DNA of 64,000 nt. Origin: an uncultured Clostridia bacterium. Lineage in GTDB: Bacteria; Bacillota; Clostridia; Christensenellales; UBA3700. The position numbers and the translations under genes were made by a program. The notes below the pieces were generated by a model. That model saw only the letters and a list, made by a program, of their open reading frames with translations, was not told the origin of the DNA and ran no database searches. Every line of letters begins with the position of its first letter. The first letter of the stretch is position 1. The stretch covers positions 72,219-136,218 of the forward strand of contig CALGRX010000002.1 in the NCBI GenBank assembly GCA_937880755.1. The letters run 5' to 3'. This document shows positions 51,140 through 59,942 of this stretch, one piece after another.

Positions 51140-51733
51140 ATGAAAAACGCAATTATTTATATTCACGGAAAAGGCGGAAACGCTCAAGAAGCCGAACATT
51201 ACCGAGATATTTTCCAGACTTGCGTCGTGATAGGTTTTGACTATAAGTCGGATACGCCTTGGGACGCTAAACAAGAATTTGAAGAATATTTTGATAATTT
51301 GAGCAACGACTACGACTCCGTAAGCATTATCGCCAACAGTATTGGAGCCTTCTTCTGTATCAATGCTTTGGCAGACAAAAAGATAGAAAAAGCGTATTTT
51401 ATCTCTCCTATAGTCGATATGGAGCAACTCATCTTGGATATGATGCAATGGGCAGGCGTTACGGAAGAGGAGTTGCAAGAACAAAAACGTATTGAAACGA
51501 CTTTTGGAGAAACTCTATCTTGGGAATACCTTGTTTGGGTAAGAATGCACCCAATATATTGGAAAATACCGACAAGAATTTTGTATGGAAGCAAAGACCA
51601 CTTGCAATCGATTGACACGATTGAGCGCTTTGTCAAGCAATTCGGGGCATCGGTTAGCGTTATGGAGAACGGCGAACATTGGTTCCATACCAAGGAGCAA
51701 ATGAATTTTGTAGATAATTGGATTGTCAAATAA
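51140..51733 (+). CDS. Small alpha/beta hydrolase
   Basis: 197 residues. IIYIHGKGGNAQEAEHY is the oxyanion-hole segment, IIANSIGAFFCINAL holds the probable nucleophile Ser in NSIGA, LYGSKDHL may supply the acid, and EHWFHT the base. This resembles YdeN-like serine hydrolases. I chose the ATG at 51140 (AAGAGG upstream). The substrate is unknown. No partner genes adjoin it. Confidence 0.75.
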   Translation: MKNAIIYIHGKGGNAQEAEHYRDIFQTCVVIGFDYKSDTPWDAKQEFEEYFDNLSNDYDSVSIIANSIGAFFCINALADKKIEKAYFISPIVDMEQLILDMMQWAGVTEEELQEQKRIETTFGETLSWEYLVWVRMHPIYWKIPTRILYGSKDHLQSIDTIERFVKQFGASVSVMENGEHWFHTKEQMNFVDNWIVK

Positions 51734-51886
51734 TATCTATCGTTACGGCTCTTTATTTACCAATTGCCTTTTGATAATATGTAATATTTGAACAAAATTT
51801 GAAAATTATACACGATTATATTTACATTTTTTAGTTTTGGTGCTACATTATTATTGAATATAAATATTGGTAAAACGGAGGTCAAA

Positions 51887-53329
51887 ATGAAAAGATTTAG
51901 ATTTTTGGCATTGATCGTTGCTATTATGACGATATGCTCAACTGTAGCTTTCGTGGGTTGCAACAAGGACGATACGCCAACCAAAGAGCCTGACAAGGCT
52001 TTGGTGACGCTGAATATCAATCCTTCTATAGAGATGGTTGTGGACAGCAACGACAAGGTAGTTAGTATCGCGGCAAAGAACGAGGACGCTCAGATTATGC
52101 TGTGCGGAGAAGAGGGCATAATCAACGCAAGCGTTGAGACGGCAACTACCAAGATAGTGGAACTGGCTATAGAATACGGCTATATTACCGAGGAGAACAG
52201 CGGTATTTCTATGAGTGTTGCGGGCGAAACTACTACTTTAGAGGATAGCATCAAGACTACAATCTCTAGCGCAATAGGCAACGTGCAAAGTAGCTTAAAT
52301 ATTAGCGTTAGCACCGATATTCCTTTCTCGGTGGAGAGAAAATGGGAGGAGTGGAAACAAAACAATCCCGAGTACGCAAACGTTACGGCATCTAAATTCG
52401 CTTTGGCACTAGGTGCGTGCGCTTACGACGCTTCTTTGGACTTGGAGACCGCCGTGGCTATGGACAACGGCGAGTTGATAGAGATATGCGAGAGTGGCGA
52501 GGATAGAATATCCGTCTATGCAACGGCGGTATATCAAGCGGTGTACGACTCGGCGAGCGTTGCTTTCAATCTTGCCAAAGACACGGCTAACTTTGGCATA
52601 TACAACGCCAAATATATAGAATTTATGAGTCAAAAAGCCAGCGGTATTTTGGATACCACAAGCTCTATTGCCAATGCAACTTGGATGGGCGCTAAACTCC
52701 TAGGACTCACCACGGCGCAGTATGCTTTGCAAGGCGCAATTTACGTGGCGGAAAAAATCGGCGAACTAGAGATAAGCGAGAGCGTTGCGAGCTATATAGC
52801 CACGATTTTGGGTGTAGAAGTAGAGCAACTGCAAAATCGAGACGGCAAAGTTACGGTGGAGAGCATTGACGCCTACTGCGACAAGCTTATCAAAAACGCC
52901 TCCGAGGCAGACAAACAAGTAGTGCAAGCCAAGCTAGATCAAATCAAAGCGGGTTTGAACGCTGCGGAAGAACAAGCCAATCAAGATATGATGCAAAGTA
53001 GCGCTTCGGCATACGCCAATCTCAGAAACGCCGTAGAAACACTCGGCGAATGGATAGAGGGCATTGACGTCAACAAGTTGACCGACGTCGATAGTTACAA
53101 GGCGTTGCTTGCCGATATAATCAAGGCGAAAGAGGACACCAAAACGGAGATGGATAACAACCTCACCGATGAAGAAAAGGCAAAGATTGTCGAGGCTCAA
53201 GAGAACGCAAAAGGAAAGATAGATAGCGCCCAAGCCGAGTTTAATACGAAGATAGAACAGGCAAAAGACGAGGCGATAGCTTATCTGCAAGCCAAGCAAC
53301 AAGAAAGAAAGGCGACATTGACCGAGTAA
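51887..53329 (+). CDS. Lipoprotein with an RsgI-type extracellular domain
   Basis: 480 residues. The signal peptide ends in a lipobox (AFVGC). Directly after it, LVTLNINPSIEMVVDSNDKV followed by VSIAAKNED matches the periplasmic domain of anti-sigma factor RsgI. A helical region of about 300 residues follows, ending in a coiled coil (ENAKGKIDSAQAEFNTKIEQ). The cytoplasmic anti-sigma part and membrane helix of real RsgI proteins are absent, so direct sigma control is unlikely. CGGAGG precedes the ATG. It is flanked by its own terminator and stands outside any sigI locus. Confidence 0.75.
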   Translation: MKRFRFLALIVAIMTICSTVAFVGCNKDDTPTKEPDKALVTLNINPSIEMVVDSNDKVVSIAAKNEDAQIMLCGEEGIINASVETATTKIVELAIEYGYITEENSGISMSVAGETTTLEDSIKTTISSAIGNVQSSLNISVSTDIPFSVERKWEEWKQNNPEYANVTASKFALALGACAYDASLDLETAVAMDNGELIEICESGEDRISVYATAVYQAVYDSASVAFNLAKDTANFGIYNAKYIEFMSQKASGILDTTSSIANATWMGAKLLGLTTAQYALQGAIYVAEKIGELEISESVASYIATILGVEVEQLQNRDGKVTVESIDAYCDKLIKNASEADKQVVQAKLDQIKAGLNAAEEQANQDMMQSSASAYANLRNAVETLGEWIEGIDVNKLTDVDSYKALLADIIKAKEDTKTEMDNNLTDEEKAKIVEAQENAKGKIDSAQAEFNTKIEQAKDEAIAYLQAKQQERKATLTE

Positions 53330-53344
53330 AAGTATGAAATTATA

Positions 53345-53372
53345 AAGGGGCGGACGGGTGTCCGTCCTTTTT
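53345..53372 (+). terminator. Terminator after the RsgI-domain lipoprotein
   Basis: AAGGGGCGGAC (53345-53355) pairs with GTCCGTCCTTT (53360-53370, wobbles included) around GGGT and runs into five T. Confidence 0.8.
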
Positions 53373-53404
53373 GGTGGCGTAACGTAATGACTATATAAAA
53401 ACGT

Positions 53405-53432
53405 TTGTAAAAAGTTAGTTGTGTGATATAAT
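53405..53432 (+). promoter_or_regulatory. Putative promoter for the Fn3-like/mscS/PAP2 run
   Basis: TTGTAA (53405-53410), 16 bases, TATAAT (53427-53432), 16 bases before the next start codon. Confidence 0.55.
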
Positions 53433-53448
53433 AACAAATGGTAAGAGT

Positions 53449-53901
53449 ATGCAATACAAGAACGATGAAATGCCGAAAGAAGAATACCACGCGCCGACTA
53501 CCACTCCTGCGCCCGTCGAATTTAATAATAGCGAAAAATATAGGGTGATCAAGAAGAGCGGTACGATAGCGACGAGCACGTTGCTGGCGATATCGGCTCT
53601 GCTGATAGGCGGTGGCGTTGCTACGACTAGCGACGTAGAGGTGGACGCGTATATCACTTCGCTGACTTCTTCTAGCAACCAAATCGAGTGGGTGGTCAAC
53701 GTCGAGGGTGAGACAAGCGACTTGACGGTAGAGGCGTACAACGACTTTACTCACCGCATAATCGAGATAGAGGGCGGAGAGAGTAGCGGAAGTTTCGACA
53801 ACCTCAAAGAAGGTATGGAATACACCGTTGCCGTGTATATGAAAGACGGCAATTCGCAAAAACTATTGACCAAACAAAAAATAAAAACCAAACGAGAGTA
53901 A
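53449..53901 (+). CDS. Single-pass membrane protein with a fibronectin-III-like domain
   Basis: 150 residues: a cytoplasmic N-terminus of about 40, one membrane helix (GTIATSTLLAISALLIGGGV), and a beta-rich outer domain. The alternation IEWVVNVEGETSDLTVEAYN and SGSFDNLKEGMEYTVAVYMK resembles a fibronectin type III fold. No family name is certain. The start at 53449 has a weak ribosome site but a fitting promoter. It is 9 bases before the mscS-like gene. Confidence 0.6.
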   Translation: MQYKNDEMPKEEYHAPTTTPAPVEFNNSEKYRVIKKSGTIATSTLLAISALLIGGGVATTSDVEVDAYITSLTSSSNQIEWVVNVEGETSDLTVEAYNDFTHRIIEIEGGESSGSFDNLKEGMEYTVAVYMKDGNSQKLLTKQKIKTKRE

Positions 53902-53910
53902 GGATAAAAT

Positions 53911-54861
53911 ATGAGTAAAATAAAAAGACCTATGAAAAAACTAACTAAAAGAACAATTCAAATAATCGTATTGGTGCTGGCTTTGGCACTCACCGTATTG
54001 ACGGGTATATTTGCCAACCAACTATACGGCGAAGATTCGATATTCAATCAAGCAATCACGGGCAACGACTTCGTCAACAAGTTGTTCAACAAGATACCCG
54101 CTATGATAAAGAGCGTGCAGATAATCGCCTTTGCCGTATTGGTGTATTGGCTAATTAAATACGTTATGCGCAAGAGTTTTGCCGATACCAAGAGAGCAAT
54201 TACGATACACAAATTGCTCGTCAACTTCCTAAAATGGCTAATTGCACTCGTTACTCTAATGCTTGTGCTTGGCGCGTGGGGCGTCAATACGGGCACGCTA
54301 CTTGCCGGCGCGGGAATATTGACTCTCGTCATAGGTCTCGGCGCGCAAAGTTTGGTTTCCGACATAGTTGCGGGTATGTTTATCGTATTCGAGGGTGAGT
54401 TTGAAGTGGGCGACATCGTTGTGGTCAACGGTTGGCGAGGCACCGTGCAAGAGGTGGGCATTCGCACTACCAAAATCGTCGACGCAGGCGGTAACGTCAA
54501 TATAGTCAATAACAGTCAAATTACATCCGTCATCAATCAGACTCAAGAGATATCCGTGGCAAAATGCGAAGTGGGCATTGAGTACGGAGCTTCGATACCT
54601 AAGGTGGAAGAGATCATCAAAAACAACCTCGATACAATCAAAAACAATATCCCCGCTATCGTCGAGGGGCCCGAATATAAAGGCGTCAGCGCACTGGGCG
54701 AGTCGAGCGTCAATCTTTTGCTCATTGCCAAGTGTAAAGAAGAGGACGTCTTCCAAGTTCAACGCGATATGAATAGAGAAATCAAAATCTTATTCGACGA
54801 CAACGGCATCAATATTCCGTTCCCGCAAGTGGTTGTAAATCAACCTAAGTCTAAGGACTGA
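53911..54861 (+). CDS. MscS family mechanosensitive ion channel
   Basis: 316 residues with three or four N-terminal helices. The pore-lining TM3 and beta domain of MscS follow: LLAGAGILTLVIGLGAQSLV, DIVAGMFIVFEGEFEVGDIV and GTVQEVGIRTTKIVD. The C-terminal alpha/beta cage domain is present up to GINIPFPQVVV. Such channels open under membrane tension and release solutes during osmotic downshock. Confidence 0.93.
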   Translation: MSKIKRPMKKLTKRTIQIIVLVLALALTVLTGIFANQLYGEDSIFNQAITGNDFVNKLFNKIPAMIKSVQIIAFAVLVYWLIKYVMRKSFADTKRAITIHKLLVNFLKWLIALVTLMLVLGAWGVNTGTLLAGAGILTLVIGLGAQSLVSDIVAGMFIVFEGEFEVGDIVVVNGWRGTVQEVGIRTTKIVDAGGNVNIVNNSQITSVINQTQEISVAKCEVGIEYGASIPKVEEIIKNNLDTIKNNIPAIVEGPEYKGVSALGESSVNLLLIAKCKEEDVFQVQRDMNREIKILFDDNGINIPFPQVVVNQPKSKD

Positions 54862-54875
54862 TTAGGAGAAGAATT

Positions 54876-55529
54876 ATGGCAGAGTGGCTAAATAGTTTTT
54901 TTGCAAACTACGACGGCGCGATTTTCGGCGCAATGCACTCGCTAGCACAGTCGGCGGGAGGATTCTTTTCGCCGTTTTTCAAGCTAGTTACGCTACTTGG
55001 CGAAAAGGGAATAATATTTTTCGTGGCGTCTATAGTGCTGATGCTATTTAAGCCTACGCGCAAGTTTGGCGTATGTCTATTCGGCGCGGTTGCGTGTGGT
55101 GCGCTGATCACTAGCGTGATACTAAAAGACGTGATAGCTCGCCCTCGTCCTATGACCGACCCGACCTATACGGCGTTTTGGCAAGCGGTGGGAAGCCCTG
55201 CCGAGGACGGCTATTCCTTTCCGTCGGGACACGTGACCGCAGTGGCTGCGTGGGCAACGGCTATGCTACTGTGTTGCAACAAAAAGTGGAGCTGGGTAGG
55301 CTATATCGGCGTGATAATAATGGCTATCTCAAGGGTGTATCTCATTGCGCATTACGCCAGCGACGCTTTGGCGGGAATAATAGTCGGCACGCTATCGGGC
55401 GTGGTTGCATATTTGATTGCAAACCTTATTTTTAGGCTTTTGGAAAAATACAAAGAAAATAAATTTTGCTACTTTTTGCTAGAATGGGACGTAAGTCAAA
55501 TAGGCAAAAATAAGCAAGAGAAGGCTTAG
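54876..55529 (+). CDS. PAP2 family phosphatase
   Basis: 217 residues, about six membrane helices. The three catalytic motifs are in order: KDVIARPRP, SFPSGHVT and SRVYLIAHYASD. Likely substrates are undecaprenyl pyrophosphate or phosphatidylglycerol phosphate. It follows mscS by 14 bases with TAGGAG upstream. Confidence 0.9.
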   Translation: MAEWLNSFFANYDGAIFGAMHSLAQSAGGFFSPFFKLVTLLGEKGIIFFVASIVLMLFKPTRKFGVCLFGAVACGALITSVILKDVIARPRPMTDPTYTAFWQAVGSPAEDGYSFPSGHVTAVAAWATAMLLCCNKKWSWVGYIGVIIMAISRVYLIAHYASDALAGIIVGTLSGVVAYLIANLIFRLLEKYKENKFCYFLLEWDVSQIGKNKQEKA

Positions 55530-55638
55530 TTACTATTCAAATATAGCCACTGACGTCAAAACGACAATTATAGCGCTAAGTGCCAATATATCGCCTATTT
55601 GACTGAATTATTGCCACCGCCTTGCATACAATATCTAT

Positions 55639-56361
55639 ATGTGGCAAAGCAAAGTTTATCTATCCCGTAACAAAGACAAAATCGCAGACTTATTGGAGAG
55701 TAAATTTGCAAGGTTATCCAATCTTGCGTACGCAAGGGCAGAAAGCATCGGCTATTGCATTTTTGCGCTAGCTTGCGACGACGATAAGTCGCCTATCGTC
55801 AAAGAGCGCGTGGAAGAGATACTAATAGACGTTTTGCTCAACAATTACAAATATCAATATATCGTCAACGAGTGCGACTTTGAGCAAGACTTGCCACAAG
55901 ACAAGGCTTTGGTGAGCGCACTCGTCTTTTATAATAGAGAATACGAACGCAAAAAGGTAGCGGAAATTTTGCACGGTAGCAACGTGTATAATCTTGACGG
56001 AATTTTCGATTTTAGAATGGAAGGGCTACAATTCGATTGGTCGGAGCTAGGAATGATGAGCATTGAGTTGTTGTCCTACAATCCCCAAAAAAAGGATATA
56101 TACCAGATAGTAACTTACCTTGGCAAGGGCAATAGGATTAGATGCAAAAACGCCGTCGTAGCCACTCAGCCTACCTTGCGACTAATCGACGGAGCGAGTG
56201 GAATTGATATCGATTGGGTGCAAATTTTCGACGACCCTATAGACGATATGGTGGCGACTTTGATATACAACAGGGTGGAGCAAGTGTCGGTTGAACGCAG
56301 TCGAGTTAGTCCGTCGCTCGTAAAAAAATTGGTAGAGCTAGTCAAGGTTAAGTTTTTGTAA
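55639..56361 (+). CDS. YtxC-like protein
   Basis: 240 residues. The weak pattern YNLDGIFDFRMEGLQFDWSE resembles the conserved 'L-x-G-F-x-x-F-R-L' element of YtxC, annotated as a sporulation protein, and ytxC is beside thrS in Bacillus subtilis just as here. No other sporulation gene is in the window, so the role in this organism is open. There is no clear ribosome site before the ATG. Confidence 0.65.
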   Translation: MWQSKVYLSRNKDKIADLLESKFARLSNLAYARAESIGYCIFALACDDDKSPIVKERVEEILIDVLLNNYKYQYIVNECDFEQDLPQDKALVSALVFYNREYERKKVAEILHGSNVYNLDGIFDFRMEGLQFDWSELGMMSIELLSYNPQKKDIYQIVTYLGKGNRIRCKNAVVATQPTLRLIDGASGIDIDWVQIFDDPIDDMVATLIYNRVEQVSVERSRVSPSLVKKLVELVKVKFL

Positions 56362-56367
56362 AAACCG

Positions 56368-56396
56368 TTGACAAAGCAAAATGCTTGTAATATAAT
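56368..56396 (+). promoter_or_regulatory. Consensus thrS promoter
   Basis: TTGACA (56368-56373), exactly 17 bases, TATAAT (56391-56396). Both boxes match the sigma-A consensus. Confidence 0.85.
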
Positions 56397-56399
56397 ATC

Positions 56400-56630
56400 G
56401 TTACGAAATTGCTGTGACTTAGGTCAGGCAAAAGGACAAGTAAGGTTGTCTACGTTGATACAGAGAGCGTCGGGAGCTGAGATGACGCACAACGCCAATA
56501 CTTATACCACCTTTTGTAGGCACGCTACGTTGGGCGAATCAACGCTAATTAAGTGGCAACTTAGGTTGCAAATAAGGTGGAACCGCGATAATTGTCGTCC
56601 TTATATTCTACGGAGTATAAGGACTTTTTT
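56400..56630 (+). promoter_or_regulatory. T-box leader of thrS
   Basis: The conserved T-box sequence AGGTGGAACCGCG is at 56575-56587. Upstream, AGAGAGCG ... GCTGAGATGACGC is consistent with stem I. Downstream is the terminator GTCCTTATA / TATAAGGAC (56597-56605 and 56616-56624) with six T. The element senses uncharged tRNA, here presumably tRNA-Thr, and the ACC in the ATACCACC around 56508-56515 is a candidate specifier that I could not confirm. Confidence 0.9.
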
Positions 56631-56651
56631 ATTGACGAAAAGGAGAAAAAT

Positions 56652-58589
56652 ATGATTATTACACTCAAAGACGGAAGCAAAAAACAATACGAGGGCGGTA
56701 TCAAGGTGATGGACATTGCCTTGGATATATCCGAGGGCTTGGCAAGAGTTGCTCTTGGCGCAAAAATCGACGGCAAAGTCGTAGAAATGAATGCGGTAGT
56801 TGACAAGGACTGCACGCTCGAGCTTCTTACCTTCAAGGACGAGGAGGGGCGCAAAATCTATAGACACACCTGTTCACACGTGCTTGCGCAAGCTATGAAG
56901 AGCATCTATCCGACCGTCAAATTGGCTATAGGACCTGCTATTGACAACGGCTTCTATTACGACTTCGACTTCAAGACGGCTATCACTATGGAAGAACTCG
57001 TCAAGGTCGAAGACGAGATGAAGAAGATTATCAAAGCCAACTATCCGCTCGAGCGTTTCGAGCTTCCTAGAGCCGAGGCTATCAAACTCATGAAAGAGTA
57101 CGGCGAGGATTACAAGGTAGAGCTCATCAACGATTTACCTAAGGATGCGATAATATCCTTCTACAAGCAAGGCGACTTCGTGGACTTGTGCGCAGGACCT
57201 CACCTTCCTAGCACGGGCTATATCAAAGCATTCAAGCTCACTTCGCTCACAGGCGCTTATTGGCGTGGCAATGAGCACAACAAGATGCTATCGCGCGTAT
57301 ACGGCACTTGCTTTGACAAAAAGAGCGATTTGACCGACTATCTCAACGCTCTGGAAGAGGCTAAGAAGCGTGACCACAACAAGCTGGGTAGAGAGATGGG
57401 CATCTTTATGACCGACGAAAACGTCGGTCAAGGCTTGCCACTATTGATGCCTAAGGGCGCAAAGCTTATGCAAACGCTCGTTCGTTTCGTCGAGGACGAA
57501 GAGGAGCGTAGAGGCTACGTGCGCACCAAGACGCCTTTTATGGCTAAGTCCAACCTATACAAGATTTCGGGACACTGGGATCACTATCTGGACGGTATGT
57601 TCGTCATCGGCGACGAAAAAAAGGACGACGAAGTCTTTGCGCTAAGACCTATGACTTGTCCTTTCCAATACACCATCTACAACAACGGACTCAAGTCGTA
57701 TAGAGATTTGCCTATTAGATACGGCGAAACTTCCACGCTCTTCCGTAACGAAGCCAGCGGAGAGATGCACGGACTTATCAGAGTAAGACAGTTTACGATA
57801 AGCGAAGGACACCTCATCTGCACGCCGTCGCAACTCGAACAAGAGTTTAAGGGTGTAATCGACCTTATTAACTATATGCTTACTTGCACGGGACTCAAGG
57901 AGGACGTAACGTATAGATTTAGTAGGTGGGACCCTAACGATACCGACAAGTATATCAACGACCCCGACAAGTGGGAAGAGGCGGAGAACACTATGCGCCA
58001 AATTCTCGACCATATCGGCATCAAGTATACCGAGGCTATCGGCGAAGCGGCATTCTACGGTCCAAAGCTCGATATTCAAATCAAAAACGTCCACGGCAAA
58101 GAGGACACCATCATCACCGTGCAAGTGGATATGTTCCTTGCCGAAAACTTCGATATGTCTTACATTGACGAAAACGGCGAAAAGCAAAGACCTTATATCA
58201 TTCACCGTACCTCGATAGGTTGTTACGAGAGAACCATCGCGTTGCTCATAGAGAAATATGCGGGCGCGTTCCCGTTGTGGGTTGCTCCTACGCAAGTCAA
58301 GGTACTTTGCCTCACCGACCGTACCAAAGAACTGTCCGAGAATATCGCCAATCAGCTTAGAGCAATGGGCATAAGGACGGAAGTAGACGCAAGGAGCGAA
58401 ACCGTGGGCTACAAGATAAGAGCCGCTCAAATGGAAAAGATACCTTATATGCTCATCATAGGCGACAAGGAAGCCGAAGAGGGCGTGGTAGCCGTGAGAA
58501 GAAGAGGCGAGGGCGACTTAGGCAAGATGAAACTAGAGGATTTTGCCGCACGAGTTATCAAAGAGGTAGCCGACAAAAGATTGGACTAA
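56652..58589 (+). CDS. thrS: Threonyl-tRNA synthetase
   Basis: 645 residues: TGS domain (MIITLKDGSKKQYEGGIKV), the editing domain with the HTCSHVLAQAMK zinc-like motif and FVDLCAGPHLPSTG, the class II core (MTCPFQYTIYN, FRNEASGEMHGLIRVRQFTI, RTSIGCYERTIALLIEKY) and the anticodon-binding domain (WVAPTQVKVLCLTD). The ATG at 56652 follows AAGGAG; the earlier in-frame start lies inside the T-box terminator. Expression is under T-box control. Confidence 0.97.
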   Translation: MIITLKDGSKKQYEGGIKVMDIALDISEGLARVALGAKIDGKVVEMNAVVDKDCTLELLTFKDEEGRKIYRHTCSHVLAQAMKSIYPTVKLAIGPAIDNGFYYDFDFKTAITMEELVKVEDEMKKIIKANYPLERFELPRAEAIKLMKEYGEDYKVELINDLPKDAIISFYKQGDFVDLCAGPHLPSTGYIKAFKLTSLTGAYWRGNEHNKMLSRVYGTCFDKKSDLTDYLNALEEAKKRDHNKLGREMGIFMTDENVGQGLPLLMPKGAKLMQTLVRFVEDEEERRGYVRTKTPFMAKSNLYKISGHWDHYLDGMFVIGDEKKDDEVFALRPMTCPFQYTIYNNGLKSYRDLPIRYGETSTLFRNEASGEMHGLIRVRQFTISEGHLICTPSQLEQEFKGVIDLINYMLTCTGLKEDVTYRFSRWDPNDTDKYINDPDKWEEAENTMRQILDHIGIKYTEAIGEAAFYGPKLDIQIKNVHGKEDTIITVQVDMFLAENFDMSYIDENGEKQRPYIIHRTSIGCYERTIALLIEKYAGAFPLWVAPTQVKVLCLTDRTKELSENIANQLRAMGIRTEVDARSETVGYKIRAAQMEKIPYMLIIGDKEAEEGVVAVRRRGEGDLGKMKLEDFAARVIKEVADKRLD

Positions 58590-58607
58590 AATACCTATAA
58601 AAAATAG

Positions 58608-58636
58608 TTGACAGATTGCTTGGACTTTGGTAAGAT
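58608..58636 (+). promoter_or_regulatory. Putative infC operon promoter
   Basis: TTGACA (58608-58613), 17 bases, TAAGAT (58631-58636). Confidence 0.7.
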
Positions 58637-58639
58637 ATA

Positions 58640-58750
58640 CGAGGAAAACAAAGCAGTCTGGTACTCACCTAGCGACAACGGTTGGCTATGGTTAATAATT
58701 CGAAGGTATTTTTTCGGGTGACAGATTGTTTTTGTCACCCGTATTTTATT
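58640..58750 (+). promoter_or_regulatory. infC-rpmI-rplT leader with transcription attenuator
   Basis: The leader ends in a strong terminator CGGGTGACA / TGTCACCCG (58715-58723 with 58733-58741) followed by TATTTTATT, just before infC. This placement matches the L20 leader of Firmicutes, in which L20 binding promotes termination. Upstream leader sequence (58680-58714) could form the alternative fold. Confidence 0.75.
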
Positions 58751-58775
58751 GCCAAAGGGCAGGGAGGAAATTCTT

Positions 58776-59294
58776 ATCAAAGAATTATTGATCAACAATC
58801 AAATCAGAGAAAAGGAAGTCAGACTTCTCGGTGCTGACGGAGAACAAATCGGCATTATGTCGAGTTTTGAAGCCAACAATATCGCGGACGAGCAAAATCT
58901 CGATTTGGTATTGATATCACCAACAGCCAAGCCACCCGTATGCAAACTGATGGATTACGGCAAATACAAATACGAGACCACCAAGCGAGAGAAAGAAAAT
59001 CGCAAGACTCAAAAAGAAAAAATCGTAGAACTCAAAGAAGTGTGGCTGTCGGCGTCTATCGACGTGGGCGATCTCAACACCAAAGCTAAGAGCGCACGCA
59101 AATTTTTGGAGAGTGGCGACAGAGTTAGGGCTTCGATAAGGCTCAAGGGCAGACTTATCACCCGTCCGGAACTTGCAGTCGGAGTTATGGACGACTTCTT
59201 CGACCTTCTCAAAGACGTATCTACTATGGAAAAAAGACCCGTGCTCGAAGGTCGTACCGTGGCTATGATACTCAACCCAATCGTAAAAAAATAA
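58776..59294 (+). CDS. infC: Translation initiation factor IF-3
   Basis: About 173 residues: LLINNQIREKEVRLLGADGE, then PPVCKLMDYGKYKYE and the C-terminal domain ending VEGRT-like VLEGRTVAMILNP. No ATG, GTG or properly placed TTG fits the family N-terminus. The ribosome site GGGAGG (58762-58767) points to ATC at 58776 (spacing 8), with ATT at 58770 or CTT at 58773 as alternatives. IF-3 genes commonly use such rare starts for autoregulation, because IF-3 discriminates against them. Confidence 0.88.
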   Translation: MKELLINNQIREKEVRLLGADGEQIGIMSSFEANNIADEQNLDLVLISPTAKPPVCKLMDYGKYKYETTKREKENRKTQKEKIVELKEVWLSASIDVGDLNTKAKSARKFLESGDRVRASIRLKGRLITRPELAVGVMDDFFDLLKDVSTMEKRPVLEGRTVAMILNPIVKK

Positions 59295-59325
59295 TTATAA
59301 ATATACCTATGGAGGATAACGAACT

Positions 59326-59514
59326 ATGCCAAAACAAAAAACACATAGTGGCGCAGGTAAGCGCTTTAAGTTGACAGGAAACGGCAAAATTAAAAGAGCT
59401 AAGATGAACAGAAGACATATTCTTAGCAAAAAATCGTCTAAGAGAAAACGTGGTCTCAGAAAGACCGCTTACGTGTCTGTGACACAAGAAAAGACCATCA
59501 AGAGTTTGATTTAA
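59326..59514 (+). CDS. rpmI: 50S ribosomal protein L35
   Basis: 62 residues, very basic: PKQKTHSGAGKRFKLTGNGK and KSSKRKRGLRKTAYV are the L35 pattern. TGGAGG precedes the ATG. Middle gene of infC-rpmI-rplT. Confidence 0.96.
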   Translation: MPKQKTHSGAGKRFKLTGNGKIKRAKMNRRHILSKKSSKRKRGLRKTAYVSVTQEKTIKSLI

Positions 59515-59531
59515 CAGTGGAGGACTAGAAT

Positions 59532-59876
59532 ATGAGAATTAAAAGAGGCGTCAACGCTATAAAGAAAAGAAGAAAGATTATGAAGCAAGCCAAAGGTTAT
59601 TTTGGCGCAAAGTCCAAGCTGTATCGTGTGGCTCGTCAAGCCGTAATGAAATCCGGCAACTACGCATTCGTAGGCAGAAAGCAAAAGAAACGCAACTTCA
59701 GACAATTGTGGATTGCTCGTATCAACGCAGCCGCAAGAATCAACGGACTCAGCTACAGCAGATTTATGAACGGACTCAAGAAGGCAGGCGTCAACCTCAA
59801 TCGTAAGGTTTTGGCTGACATCGCAGTCAACGATCCTCAAGCATTTACCGCACTTTGCGAAAAGGCTAAGGCGTAA
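59532..59876 (+). CDS. rplT: 50S ribosomal protein L20
   Basis: 114 residues: RIKRGVNAIKKRRKIMKQAK, then QLWIARINAAARINGLSYS and DPQAFTALCEKA. L20 is an early-assembly protein and the regulator of this operon in Bacillus. TGGAGG precedes the ATG. Confidence 0.97.
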   Translation: MRIKRGVNAIKKRRKIMKQAKGYFGAKSKLYRVARQAVMKSGNYAFVGRKQKKRNFRQLWIARINAAARINGLSYSRFMNGLKKAGVNLNRKVLADIAVNDPQAFTALCEKAKA

Positions 59877-59899
59877 GTTTTTGTAAAAACTGAATAATG

Positions 59900-59926
59900 A
59901 CGGGCAACCTAATCGGTTGCCCGTTT
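59900..59926 (+). terminator. Terminator after rplT
   Basis: ACGGGCAACC (59900-59909), loop TAATC, GGTTGCCCGT (59915-59924), then TT. The stem is perfect; the T-tract is short. Confidence 0.75.
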
Positions 59927-59942
59927 CAAAAACGCCGAATAT

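Noticed and set aside
50911..51240. Open frame spanning the tRNA gene
   Set aside because: It runs straight through tRNA-Leu and its terminator, so it cannot be a real gene.
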